A stretch of 64,000 nucleotides of DNA from Streptomyces tateyamensis (GTDB lineage: Bacteria; Actinomycetota; Actinomycetes; Streptomycetales; Streptomycetaceae), in NCBI RefSeq assembly GCF_003205575.1, contig NZ_PYBW01000081.1, positions 1 to 64,000 of the forward strand, read 5' to 3'. Positions within the stretch are counted from its first letter, which is position 1; each line of letters starts with the position of its first letter. The notes below the pieces were generated by a model. That model did no database searches. It had not been told where the DNA came from and saw only the letters and a list, made by a program, of their open reading frames with translations. Made by a program: the position numbers and the translations under genes. Positions 1-8,017 of this stretch are shown piece by piece.

Positions 1-10
1 GGCCCGCGAG

Positions 11-973
11 GTGTCCCGGGCCGAGCGGGTGGCCCGGGAGTCGGACGCGGCGCGGGCGCTCGGCCAGCCGAGGTTCGCCCGTTCGCAGCCGGGCCCGGCA
101 GCCGGCGGCCCCGTGCAGGCGCAGCCCCGGCCGGCGGCCGGCCCGCGCCAGGGTTCGCAGCCGGAACCCGGGCCCACCGTCCCGGGGGCCCGCCCGGCGG
201 GTCGGGAGCGGCAGCAGACCCCGCTGCCGGGTCGCCCCGGCGTCCGGAAGCTGGACGCCAGGCGGCGGCTGCGGCGCCAGCGGCTGGTGGTCTTCGTGAC
301 CGTCACCCTCGGGGTGGCGCTGGTGATCGCGGCGGCCCAGGGCTGCCAGAACCGGCACGCGCAGGGGCGGCCGCCGGCCGCGCCCCCTGCCGCGGCGAGT
401 GCGGGCGAGCAGGTCGGCGCGGCCGGTCCGGCGATCGGGCTGTCGGCGGACGGGGTGCAGCCCTCGGCTCCGGCGGCGCCGGCCGCGCGGACCAGCGGCG
501 GGGCGGGCGGTGCGCCGCTGCCCGCCGGGTTCGGGCCCGCGCCGGGGCCGGTGCCGCCGGTGGACTGGCCGAACCGCAGCTACCCGGACCCGTCCGGCGG
601 GCCGGCCGTCCAGCTGCACGACGGGCGCTCGGCCGGCAGTCCGCAGGTCGCGCTCACCGCGGTGCTGCCGGCCCGGTACCGGGGAGCCCAGGCCGAGCTG
701 GTGGTGCTGCGCCGCACCGACGGGTCGGTGCCGGTGGACCTGGTGGAGCTGTTCGCCTTCACCCCGGACTCCCCCACCCTGCTGACCGCCCGCAGCTCGG
801 CGGCCGACCCGCAGTCCACCGCCACCTGGCGGCTGGACGAGGGCGCGCTGACCCGCGAGGAGCGGGTCACCCAGACCGGGGCGACCACCACCACCCGGTA
901 CGCGGTGCGGGCGGACGGCACGCTGGACGAGTCCTGGCCGGGGGCCGGCATCTCGGGCGGCATCGGCGGCTGA
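11..973 (+). CDS. Single-pass membrane protein of unknown function
   Basis: I do not recognise this 320-residue protein. It has a proline/glycine/arginine-rich, probably disordered cytoplasmic N-terminus of about 90 residues, one membrane helix near residues 92-110 (VVFVTVTLGVALVIAAA), a further low-complexity Ala/Pro/Gly linker, and a C-terminal extracytoplasmic part (about 185-320) with alternating polar and hydrophobic residues that looks beta-rich. The start used is a GTG at base 11; the frame stays open to the window edge, so the true start may lie upstream and the gene may be 5'-truncated here. It is followed 106 bases later by another unknown gene on the same strand. A role at the cell envelope is only an inference from topology. 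Confidence 0.6.
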   Translation: MSRAERVARESDAARALGQPRFARSQPGPAAGGPVQAQPRPAAGPRQGSQPEPGPTVPGARPAGRERQQTPLPGRPGVRKLDARRRLRRQRLVVFVTVTLGVALVIAAAQGCQNRHAQGRPPAAPPAAASAGEQVGAAGPAIGLSADGVQPSAPAAPAARTSGGAGGAPLPAGFGPAPGPVPPVDWPNRSYPDPSGGPAVQLHDGRSAGSPQVALTAVLPARYRGAQAELVVLRRTDGSVPVDLVELFAFTPDSPTLLTARSSAADPQSTATWRLDEGALTREERVTQTGATTTTRYAVRADGTLDESWPGAGISGGIGG

Positions 974-1079
974 TCCGCCGCCTGCGCCGCCCCAGGGCCT
1001 GCGGCGCGAACATGCCACGACGTACGACAGTTGGTGCCGCACCCTTCTGACGCTGCGTGAGCAATGAGAGACTCTGCGC

Positions 1080-2051
1080 ATGGACCGGATACCTTCGGAG
1101 TCCGCTGGTGCGGCCGAACAGCTTTACGCGCTGGGCGAGTTCGCCGCTCGCCCGCCCTACCCGGTGCACGGGCTGCACAGACCGGTGCTGATGCCGGCCC
1201 GGCTGGCCAGGTGGGAGACCAGGGACGGCGAGACGGTGGCGGTCCAGCTGGTCTACGGCGAGCTGCAGGAGCCGGGCGCGGCCTTCCTGGCGGTGACCAC
1301 CCGGGCGCCGGGCAGCGCGGTGGAGCGCGCCGACCTGCTGGGCGAGCTGCGCCGCGAGCGCCTGCTGGAGCGGGGCTCGTGGTCGCAGCCGGAGTACCAG
1401 CCGCTGCCGGCCGGCCCGGCGGCGGTCGGCGAGGTGTGCCGGGTCGGCCGGGTCTGGGCGCTGGCGCTGCGGTCGGACGGGCAGGCCGTCACGGTGCTCG
1501 GCCGGGGCGTGGAACCACTGGACGTGGAGACCGGGCCGGTCCGCGACCTGCGGCCCTACCTGGGCGGGCAGAGCCGGCTGGTGCGGCTGGCCACCGCCGA
1601 GCCCTGGGCCCGGCCCGAGCCGGAACTGGCGCCCGCCCACGGGATCGCGGCGGTGCGGGCCTTCCTGGAGACCTTCCTGCCCGGCGCGCCGGACGCCGGG
1701 CCGGCCTACCGGGCGCTGGGGCGGCGGGCGGTCACCGAGCTGGACCGGGCGCTGGGCTGCGGGGTGGAGCGGGCCGAGCGGCTGATCGCCTCGCTGGTCG
1801 GGCAGTTGGCCGAACTGCGCCGCCAGGTGCCGTGGTTCACCGAGCCGGACGGGCCGCGCACCGCCGCGCTGGAGGAGTTGCTGCGCCACGTCGGGCTGCG
1901 CCAGCCGGTGGACAGCGAAGCGGCCCAGGCGCTCTGGGAGCGCTACTGGGCCGCCCAGCAGTACCTGCCCGCGGAGCGGCTCACCCGGCTGCGCGAGCTC
2001 TGGGTTGCCGCCTGGACCAGCTGGGCGCGCGACCGGGAGCGCCCGTGGTGA
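1080..2051 (+). CDS. Conserved-type hypothetical cytoplasmic protein
   Basis: This is a 323-residue soluble protein with no signal peptide or membrane helix. The codons have near-total G/C third positions, so it is real coding sequence, but I do not recognise the family. Trp-, Tyr- and Arg-rich stretches suggest a folded globular protein, with a helical C-terminal half. ATG 1080 is preceded only by a weak purine run (GAGAG). It sits 106 bases after the upstream gene and could be co-transcribed with it. Its stop is 7 bases from the stop of the convergent RNA methyltransferase gene, so no terminator fits between them. Confidence 0.6.
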   Translation: MDRIPSESAGAAEQLYALGEFAARPPYPVHGLHRPVLMPARLARWETRDGETVAVQLVYGELQEPGAAFLAVTTRAPGSAVERADLLGELRRERLLERGSWSQPEYQPLPAGPAAVGEVCRVGRVWALALRSDGQAVTVLGRGVEPLDVETGPVRDLRPYLGGQSRLVRLATAEPWARPEPELAPAHGIAAVRAFLETFLPGAPDAGPAYRALGRRAVTELDRALGCGVERAERLIASLVGQLAELRRQVPWFTEPDGPRTAALEELLRHVGLRQPVDSEAAQALWERYWAAQQYLPAERLTRLRELWVAAWTSWARDRERPW

Positions 2052-2058
2052 CGGCGGG

Positions 2059-2865
2059 TCAGCCCGGGTGGACGGTGTAGAAGGCGATGGCGGCCGCCGC
2101 GCCCACGTTGAGCGAGTCGATGCCCAGCGACATCGGGATCCGGACCCGCCGGGTGGCGGCGGCCAGCGCCTGCGGGGTGAGGCCGTCGCCCTCGGCGCCG
2201 AGCATCAGGGCCGCCCTGGGCAGCTGGTGCGCGGCCGCCTCGGCCAGCGTGACCGACCCCTCGGCGGGGGTCAGGGCGAGCAGCTCGAAGCCGGCCGCGC
2301 GCAGCACCTCGAGCGAGGACGGCCACGGGTCCAGGCGCGCGTACGGCACCGAGAAGACCGCGCCCATCGAGGTCTTGACGGCCCGTCGGTACAGCGGGTC
2401 GGCGCAGTCCGGCGAGAGCAGCACCGCCTCCATGCCGAGCGCGGCCGCGCTGCGGAAGATCGCGCCCAGGTTGGTGTGGTCCACCAGCCCCTCCAGCACC
2501 GCCACCCGGCGCGCACCGGCCAGCACCTCGGCGGCGGCCGGCAGCGGCTTGCGCTCCATCGAGGCGAGCGCGCCGCGGTGCACGTGGTACCCGGTGACCT
2601 GCTCGGCCAAGGCCGGCTCGACCAGGTGCACCGGGGCCTCGGTGGCGGCGATCAGATCCGCCATCACATCCAGCCACTTGGCGGTGAGCAGCATCGACCG
2701 CATCCGGTAGCCGGCCGACAGGGCCCGCCGGATCACCTTCTCCCCCTCGGCGATGAACAGCCCCTCGGCGGGTTCGCGGCGGCGCCGCAGCTCGACGTCG
2801 GTCAGGTCGGTGTAGTCGGCGAGCCGCAGGTCGCGGGGGTCGGTCACGGTGCTGGGCTGGGACAC
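2059..2865 (-). CDS. SpoU/TrmH-family RNA 2'-O-methyltransferase
   Basis: The 268-residue product is a SPOUT-class methyltransferase that transfers methyl from S-adenosylmethionine to a ribose 2'-OH in tRNA or rRNA. The N-terminal region (GLFIAEGEKVIRRAL, about 30-45) is the small RNA-binding substrate domain of TrmH/RlmB-like enzymes. The catalytic knot carries the family motifs: N-x-G-A-I-x-R (HTNLGAIFRSAAALG), LGAEGDGL, and the C-terminal I-P-M-x-x-x-x-x-S-L-N-V-G-A-A-A-A-I-A (IPMSLGIDSLNVGAAAAIA). The start is GTG 2865, 8 bases after the cobA stop, so the gene probably follows cobA in one transcript. The exact RNA target cannot be read from the sequence. Confidence 0.85.
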   Translation of the reverse strand: MSQPSTVTDPRDLRLADYTDLTDVELRRRREPAEGLFIAEGEKVIRRALSAGYRMRSMLLTAKWLDVMADLIAATEAPVHLVEPALAEQVTGYHVHRGALASMERKPLPAAAEVLAGARRVAVLEGLVDHTNLGAIFRSAAALGMEAVLLSPDCADPLYRRAVKTSMGAVFSVPYARLDPWPSSLEVLRAAGFELLALTPAEGSVTLAEAAAHQLPRAALMLGAEGDGLTPQALAAATRRVRIPMSLGIDSLNVGAAAAIAFYTVHPG

Positions 2866-2873
2866 GAGAACCC

Positions 2874-4130
2874 CTACTGGGCGGGACGGGTGGCGGGGTC
2901 GAGCACGTGGACCACCTCGCCGACCACGATCACGGCCGGCGGGCGGACCTGCTCGGCGGCGACCACCCCGGCCACCGTGCCGAGGGTGGCGTCGATCCGC
3001 CGCTGGCCGGCCGTGGTGCCCTCCTGGACCACCGCGACCGGGGTGTCGGCGCCGCGGCCGGCGGCCACCAGGCGGGCGGCTATCGCGCCGATCTTGTCCA
3101 CGGCCATCAGCAGCACCAGCGTGCCGGTCATCCCGGCCAGCGCCTCCCAGTTGACCAGCGAGCGCGGGTCGTCCGGGCCGACGTGGCCGGAGACCACGGT
3201 GAACTCGTGGGTCATCCCGCGGTGGGTGACCGGGATCCCGGCCGCGGCCGGCACGCTGATCGAGCTGGAGATGCCCGGCACCACGGTGACCGGGATGCCC
3301 GCCTCGGCGCAGGCCAGCAGTTCCTCGCCGCCGCGCCCGTACACGTAGGGGTCGCCGCCCTTGAGCCGGACCACGAACTTGCCCGCCTTGGCGTGCTCGA
3401 TCAGGGCCTGGTTGATCGCCTCCTGGGCCATGAAACGCCCGTACGGGATCTTCGAGGCGTCGACGACCTCCACGTGCGGCGGCAGCTCGGCGAGCAGCTC
3501 GCGCGGGGCCAGCCGGTCGGCCACCACCACGTCGGCGTCGGCCAGCAGGCGGCGTCCGCGCACCGTGATCAGGTCCGGGTCGCCCGGGCCGCCGCCGACC
3601 AGTGCCACCCCGGCGGCCCGCTTGCGGTACTGACGCGCGCTCAGCGTGCCGTCCCGCAGGGCCTCCACGACGGCGGTGCGCAGTGCGGCCGAGTGCCGCG
3701 GGTCGCCGGTCAGCACGGCGACCGTGGTGCCCGCGCCGTCCTGGCCGCTGGCCGGGGTCCAAGCGGTGGCCGCGGCCGCGTCGTCGCTGCGCGAGCAGAA
3801 GATCCGGCGCCGCTCGGCCTCGGCACTGACCGCCTCGTTCACCGCGGGCTCGTCGGTGGCCACCAGCACGTACCAGGCGTCCTCGAGGTCGCCGTCGGCG
3901 TAGCCGCGCCGGTGCCAGGTCAGCTCGCCCGCGTCGGCCATCCCCTGCACGGCGGGGGTGGTACTGGGCGAGACCAGCTCGACCATGGCCCCGGCGGCGA
4001 TCAGCGCGGGCAGCCGGCGCTGGGCCACCTGGCCGCCGCCGACCACCACCACGCGGCGGCCGGCCAGCAGCAGGCCGACGGGGTAGGGGGTCCGGCCCTC
4101 GGTGGAGGGGTGCGGGTTGGGCGCGTTCAT
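2874..4130 (-). CDS. cobA: Uroporphyrinogen-III C-methyltransferase with siroheme-synthase N-domain
   Basis: The 418-residue protein joins two activities of siroheme and cobalamin synthesis. Residues about 15-160 form the NAD-binding precorrin-2 dehydrogenase/ferrochelatase-like domain (RRVVVVGGGQVAQRRL). Residues about 165-410 form the SUMT domain, which methylates uroporphyrinogen III at C2 and C7 to give precorrin-2. Its motifs are VGGGPGDPDLIT, VRLKGGDPYVYGRGGEE, VVPGISSS and THRG. This is the layout of CysG, and the length is close to that family (about 455). Near cobT and cobL the product may feed both siroheme and vitamin B12. The gene is followed by the RNA methyltransferase gene after 8 bases. 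A hairpin (4178-4211) separates it from cobT upstream, so it may have its own promoter. Confidence 0.92.
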   Translation of the reverse strand: MNAPNPHPSTEGRTPYPVGLLLAGRRVVVVGGGQVAQRRLPALIAAGAMVELVSPSTTPAVQGMADAGELTWHRRGYADGDLEDAWYVLVATDEPAVNEAVSAEAERRRIFCSRSDDAAAATAWTPASGQDGAGTTVAVLTGDPRHSAALRTAVVEALRDGTLSARQYRKRAAGVALVGGGPGDPDLITVRGRRLLADADVVVADRLAPRELLAELPPHVEVVDASKIPYGRFMAQEAINQALIEHAKAGKFVVRLKGGDPYVYGRGGEELLACAEAGIPVTVVPGISSSISVPAAAGIPVTHRGMTHEFTVVSGHVGPDDPRSLVNWEALAGMTGTLVLLMAVDKIGAIAARLVAAGRGADTPVAVVQEGTTAGQRRIDATLGTVAGVVAAEQVRPPAVIVVGEVVHVLDPATRPAQ

Positions 4131-4177
4131 CGGGAGGTGCTCCTGGGGGGCGGTGAGGGTTTTCGGGTAGCGACGTG

Positions 4178-4211
4178 CCCCGTACCGGCGCGCCCTCGGG
4201 CCGGTACGGGG
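4178..4211 (-). terminator. Hairpin between cobT and cobA
   Basis: Perfect 12-base arms CCCCGTACCGGC (4178-4189) and GCCGGTACGGGG (4200-4211) flank a 10-base loop, just after the cobT stop on the minus strand. There is no T-tract, as is usual in streptomycetes. It could end or attenuate cobT transcription before cobA. Confidence 0.5.
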
Positions 4212-4227
4212 GGTGGAGCGGCGGGGC

Positions 4228-7200
4228 TCAGCCCTTCTCGGTGACCCCGGCGGAGTCGAAGGTGGCTACATCGTGCATCGCCCGGGCCGCACTCTGCACC
4301 AGCGGCAGGGCCAGCAGCGCGCCGGTGCCCTCGCCCAGCCGCAGGTCCAGGTCGATCAGCGGGCGCAGGCCCAGCTTGGCCAGCGCGGCCTGGTGGCCGG
4401 GCTCGGCGGAGCGGTGGCCGGCGATGCAGGCGGCCAGCACCTCGGGGGCGATCGCCTTGGCGACCAGGGCCGCCGAGCCGGCGATCACACCGTCCAGGAT
4501 CACCGGGGTGCGCAGCGAGGCGGCGCCGAGCAGGAAGCCGGCGATCGCCGCGTGCTCCAGGCCGCCGACGGCCGCCAGTACGCCGATCGGGTCGGCCGGG
4601 TCCGGGCGGTGCAGCTCCAGCGCGCGGCGGACCACCTCGACCTTGCGGGCGTGCGTCTCGTCGTCGATGCCGGTGCCGCGCCCGGTCACCTCGGCCGGGT
4701 CGGCGCCGGTGATCACCGAGATCAGCGCCGCCGAGGCGGTGGTGTTGGCGATGCCCATGTCGCCGGTGATCAGGATCTTGTTGCCGGCCGCGACCAGGTC
4801 GCGGGCGGTCTCGATGCCGACCTCCAGCGCCTTGAGCGCCTCCTCCCGGCTCATCGCCGGGCCCTGGGTCATGTCGTCGGTGCCCGGCTTGACCTTGCGC
4901 GGCAGCAGGCCGGTGGTGCGGCCCTGCTGGATCGCCTCCGGCAGCTCGGCCTTCACGCCCACGTCCACCACGCAGACCTCGGCGCCGACCTGGGCGGCGA
5001 AGGAGTTGACCACCGCGCCGCCGGCCAGGAAGTTGGCCACCATCTGCGCGGTGACCTCCTGCGGCCAGGGGGTGACGCCCTGGGCGTGCACCCCGTGGTC
5101 GCCGGCGAAGATCGCCACGCAGGCGGGCTCGGGGACCGGCGGCGGGCACTTGCGGGACAGGCCGGACAGCTGGGCGGAGATGATCTCCAGCATGCCGAGC
5201 GAGCCGGCCGGCTTGGTCATCCGCTTCTGGCGGTCCCAGGCCTCGCCGAGCGCCTTGGCGTCCAGCGGGCGGATGGTGCGCAGGGTGTCGGAGAGCAGGC
5301 TGTGCGGCTCCTCGCCGGGCAGCGCGCGGTTGCCGTACTGCTCCTCGTGCACCACCCAGGCGAGCGGGCGCTTCTTGGCCCAGCCCTGCTGCTGCAGCTC
5401 GGGCTCGTCCGGGAAGGCGTCCACGTAGCCGACGCACAGGTAGGCGACCACGTCCAGGTGCTCGGGCAGGCCGAGCTCGCGGACCATCTCCTCCTCGTCG
5501 AAGAAGCTCACCCAGCCGACGCCCAGGCCCTCGGCGCGGGCCGCCAGCCAGAGGTTCTCCACCGCGAGGGCGGCCGAGTACGGGGCCATCTGCGGCTGGG
5601 TGTGCCGGCCCAGGGTGTGCCGGCCGCCGCGGGTGCGGTCGGCGGTGACCACGATGTTCACCGGGGTGTCGAGGATGGCCTCGATCTTGATTTCCTTGAA
5701 CTGCTTGGCCCGGCCCTTGGGCAGCGAGTCGGCGTAGGCGTCGCGCTGACGGGCCGCCAGTTCGTGCATCTTGCGGCGGGTCTCGGCGGAGCGGATCACC
5801 ACGAAGTCCCAGGGCTGCGAGTAGCCGACGCTGGGGGCGGTGTGGGCGGCTTCCAGGACGCGCAGCAGCACCTCGTGCGGGACGGGGTCGGGGCGGAAGC
5901 CGTTGCGGATGTCGCGGCGCTCGCGCATCACCTGGTGCACGGCCTCGCGCATCGCCTCCTCGTAGCCGGGGGCGGCGGGCGGGCGGGGGGCCTCGGGCTC
6001 GGCGGGCTCGGCCGCCTCGGCGGGCGGCTCGGGCGCTGCCGGGACCTCGGCCGGCGGCGCCGGGGCGGCGGCGACCGGCTCGGCGGGCGTCTCCACGACG
6101 GGCGCGGGCGCCTGCTCGACGGCCTGCTGGACGGCGGCCGGCTCGACGGCGACTGCCTCGGCGACGGCTGCCTCGGCGACGGCTGCCTCGGCGACGGCTG
6201 AGGCGACTGCCTCGGCCGCGGGCGGCTGCTCGACGGCGGGCGCGTGCTCGGCCTCGGCCTGGACCTGGACCTGGACCTGGGCGGCGGGCTCCTCGACGGC
6301 GGGGGCGACGGGCTCGGCCACGGTCGCGGCCGCGGGCTGCTCGGGGGCCGGCGCCGCGGCGGGCTCGGGAGCGGTGACGGCGGCAGTGGTGGCAGTGGGG
6401 GCGGTGACCGGCTCGGCGACCGCCTCCGCCACGGCCAGGCCCAGCGGGGCCGGGTCGGCCAGGAAGGCGGCGATCCGGCGCGGGTGGCCGGCCTGCGGGG
6501 CAGGGGCGGCGGGGGTCGGTGCGGCGGGGGCCGGTGCGGCGGGCGGCACGGGCTGGGCCGGCGCGGTGACCGCGGTGGCCTGGTCGGCGGGCTGCTCGAC
6601 CGCCGCCGGGACGGCCTGGGCCACCGGCTGGGCAGCCTGCTCGACCGGAGTTGACGGCGCGTCGACAACGGCCTCGGCGGCGACGGCCTGGGCCGGCACC
6701 TGCACCGCGACCGGCTGCTCCACGGGGGCCGGTGCGACCGGTGCGACCGGCGGCGCGGCGGCGACCAGCTCCACCGGCGCCATCTGGGCCGGCACCGCGA
6801 CCACGGGCACACCGTGCGGCGGCGTGCCGCCGGGCGCGGACGGGCCGCGGTCGGCCAGCGAACGGACCGGCACCTGACCGGTCATCAGCGAGGGGTCCGG
6901 GATCGGCGGACCGGCGTGCAGCGGACGGCGGACCTGCTGCGCGGCAGCCTGCTGCGCCTGCGCGAGCGGCAGCTCGGTGACCGCGGCGACCGCCGGCGGC
7001 TCCAACGGCGGCCAGGACGGCTCGACCGGCGTGCCGGGCGGCTGCTCCGCGACGGCCACCGCGAGCGCGGCGGCCACCGGCTCGGCGGACGGCGCGGACG
7101 GTACGGGCTGCGCGGGCGCGCCGAGCGGCACGGGCGGCGCGAGCGGGACCGACTGCGCGGGCGCGACCGCCGGCGCGGAGGGCACGGCAGCACCGGGCGG

Positions 7201-7611
7201 CACCGCACCCACGGGCGCACCGAGCACACCGGTCGGCGCGACCACGGCCTCGGCCGCCACGGGCACGGGCGCCCCCGGCACCTGGGCCGGCGGCGCGACG
7301 GGCGCGCCCTCGCCGGCGGCCGGGTAGCCCAGCGGCGCGAACCCGCCCCCGGGCAGCAGCGCCTCGTCCAGCGGCGCGGCCGGCGTGGCGCCGTCGCTCC
7401 ACGAGCCCTGCGGACCGGGCATCAGCAGCAGGTCGTCCTCGTCGTCCGGCTGGTCGATGAAGTGGTAGACCGGGCCGGAAGCCGCCACCGGGCCGCCCTG
7501 GCCGACGGGGACCGTGCCCCACCCGCCACCTCCCTGCGCCGGGTTGCTCCCGGCTTCGGGGAGCAGGTGCTCCGGCTGACCCTCGCTGGGGATCTGACCG
7601 CCGTCGGTCAT
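4228..7611 (-). CDS. cobT: BluB-CobT fusion: DMB synthase plus nicotinate-nucleotide-DMB phosphoribosyltransferase
   Basis: The 1127-residue protein appears to make and activate the lower ligand of cobalamin. Residues 1 to about 550 are low complexity (Ala, Pro, Val, Glu) and probably disordered. Residues about 552-765 are a BluB/nitroreductase-like domain (RRDIRNGFRPDPV, APSVGYSQPWDFVVI, GVGWVSFF), the family that splits FMNH2 to give 5,6-dimethylbenzimidazole. Residues about 770-1127 are CobT, with GSLGMLE, AGDHGVHAQGV, GDMGIANTT and the C-terminal LGEGTGALLAL motif that carries the catalytic Glu. CobT alone is about 350 residues. ATG 7611 was chosen because GGAAGGAG stands just upstream; the open frame beyond it has no homology. 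Fusion of BluB to CobT would channel dimethylbenzimidazole. Confidence 0.9.
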   Translation of the reverse strand: MTDGGQIPSEGQPEHLLPEAGSNPAQGGGGWGTVPVGQGGPVAASGPVYHFIDQPDDEDDLLLMPGPQGSWSDGATPAAPLDEALLPGGGFAPLGYPAAGEGAPVAPPAQVPGAPVPVAAEAVVAPTGVLGAPVGAVPPGAAVPSAPAVAPAQSVPLAPPVPLGAPAQPVPSAPSAEPVAAALAVAVAEQPPGTPVEPSWPPLEPPAVAAVTELPLAQAQQAAAQQVRRPLHAGPPIPDPSLMTGQVPVRSLADRGPSAPGGTPPHGVPVVAVPAQMAPVELVAAAPPVAPVAPAPVEQPVAVQVPAQAVAAEAVVDAPSTPVEQAAQPVAQAVPAAVEQPADQATAVTAPAQPVPPAAPAPAAPTPAAPAPQAGHPRRIAAFLADPAPLGLAVAEAVAEPVTAPTATTAAVTAPEPAAAPAPEQPAAATVAEPVAPAVEEPAAQVQVQVQAEAEHAPAVEQPPAAEAVASAVAEAAVAEAAVAEAVAVEPAAVQQAVEQAPAPVVETPAEPVAAAPAPPAEVPAAPEPPAEAAEPAEPEAPRPPAAPGYEEAMREAVHQVMRERRDIRNGFRPDPVPHEVLLRVLEAAHTAPSVGYSQPWDFVVIRSAETRRKMHELAARQRDAYADSLPKGRAKQFKEIKIEAILDTPVNIVVTADRTRGGRHTLGRHTQPQMAPYSAALAVENLWLAARAEGLGVGWVSFFDEEEMVRELGLPEHLDVVAYLCVGYVDAFPDEPELQQQGWAKKRPLAWVVHEEQYGNRALPGEEPHSLLSDTLRTIRPLDAKALGEAWDRQKRMTKPAGSLGMLEIISAQLSGLSRKCPPPVPEPACVAIFAGDHGVHAQGVTPWPQEVTAQMVANFLAGGAVVNSFAAQVGAEVCVVDVGVKAELPEAIQQGRTTGLLPRKVKPGTDDMTQGPAMSREEALKALEVGIETARDLVAAGNKILITGDMGIANTTASAALISVITGADPAEVTGRGTGIDDETHARKVEVVRRALELHRPDPADPIGVLAAVGGLEHAAIAGFLLGAASLRTPVILDGVIAGSAALVAKAIAPEVLAACIAGHRSAEPGHQAALAKLGLRPLIDLDLRLGEGTGALLALPLVQSAARAMHDVATFDSAGVTEKG
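6155..6199 (-). repeat. Three perfect 15-bp tandem repeats inside cobT
   Basis: The 15-base unit GCCTCGGCGACGGCT occurs three times in a row without a mismatch. Read on the minus strand it encodes the pentapeptide repeat AEAAV in the disordered head of the BluB-CobT protein. The length keeps frame, so copy number could vary between strains without breaking the gene. Confidence 0.85.
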
Positions 7612-8017
7612 CTCATACTCCTTCCAGGCCGCTTGCGCGTCCTTGGCGCCCCGGTCGCCGACCAGGGCGCACCGCCCGCTCCCGGGACGGAGCCGCGTGC
7701 CGGCCCACCCCACGTCCACCCTGCGGGCCGCCCGGTCGCGGTGGCCGACCCGGCCCCACCCGTCTCCCGCGCGAGCGGGTCACCCGTACGGGCAAGGGGG
7801 GATCGGGCACCGTCACCTGAGACAACGACAGCCCTGGGCATCCGGCACGACCGGCCCGGACACCGGGACATTCTCCCGGTCGGGCGCGTGTCAGTCGAAT
7901 GCCGACGTACCGAACGGCATGTGGGTTGCGCCACGTCGGCACGGCAGCCACCCCCTGACCGGGGTGCCAGTCAGACCGTCAGACTACCTGTCGGCAAAGT
8001 CGACTTTGACCGACCGG
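7612..8017. other. 406-bp intergenic region between cobL and cobT
   Basis: This stretch lies upstream of cobT and downstream of cobL. I see no open frame with coding-type codon use, and no cobalamin riboswitch: the B12-box and its flanking conserved segments are absent on the minus strand. It holds a 14-base perfect palindrome at 7995-8008 (listed separately). A promoter for cobT is likely here but I cannot place it with confidence. Confidence 0.5.
7995..8008. promoter_or_regulatory. 14-bp perfect palindrome, operator candidate
   Basis: CAAAGTCGACTTTG is fully self-complementary with no loop, which suits a dimeric DNA-binding protein better than a terminator. Flanks TCGG (7991-7994) and CCGA (8010-8013) extend the symmetry with a one-base slip. 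It is A/T-rich against its surroundings and lies 10 bases past the cobL stop. The cognate regulator is unknown. Confidence 0.35.

Noticed and set aside
2874..3762. Long minus-strand frame running through cobA into the RNA methyltransferase
   Set aside because: The first part is an out-of-frame Arg/Gly-rich shadow of cobA; only the part after GTG 2865 shows SpoU motifs.
6155..6280. Sequencing artefact in the repeated part of cobT
   Set aside because: Repeats are multiples of three and the frame stays open through the whole low-complexity head into BluB and CobT.
7612..8017. Cobalamin riboswitch upstream of cobT
   Set aside because: The long leader suggested one, but the B12 box and the other conserved core segments are not found on the minus strand in this gap.
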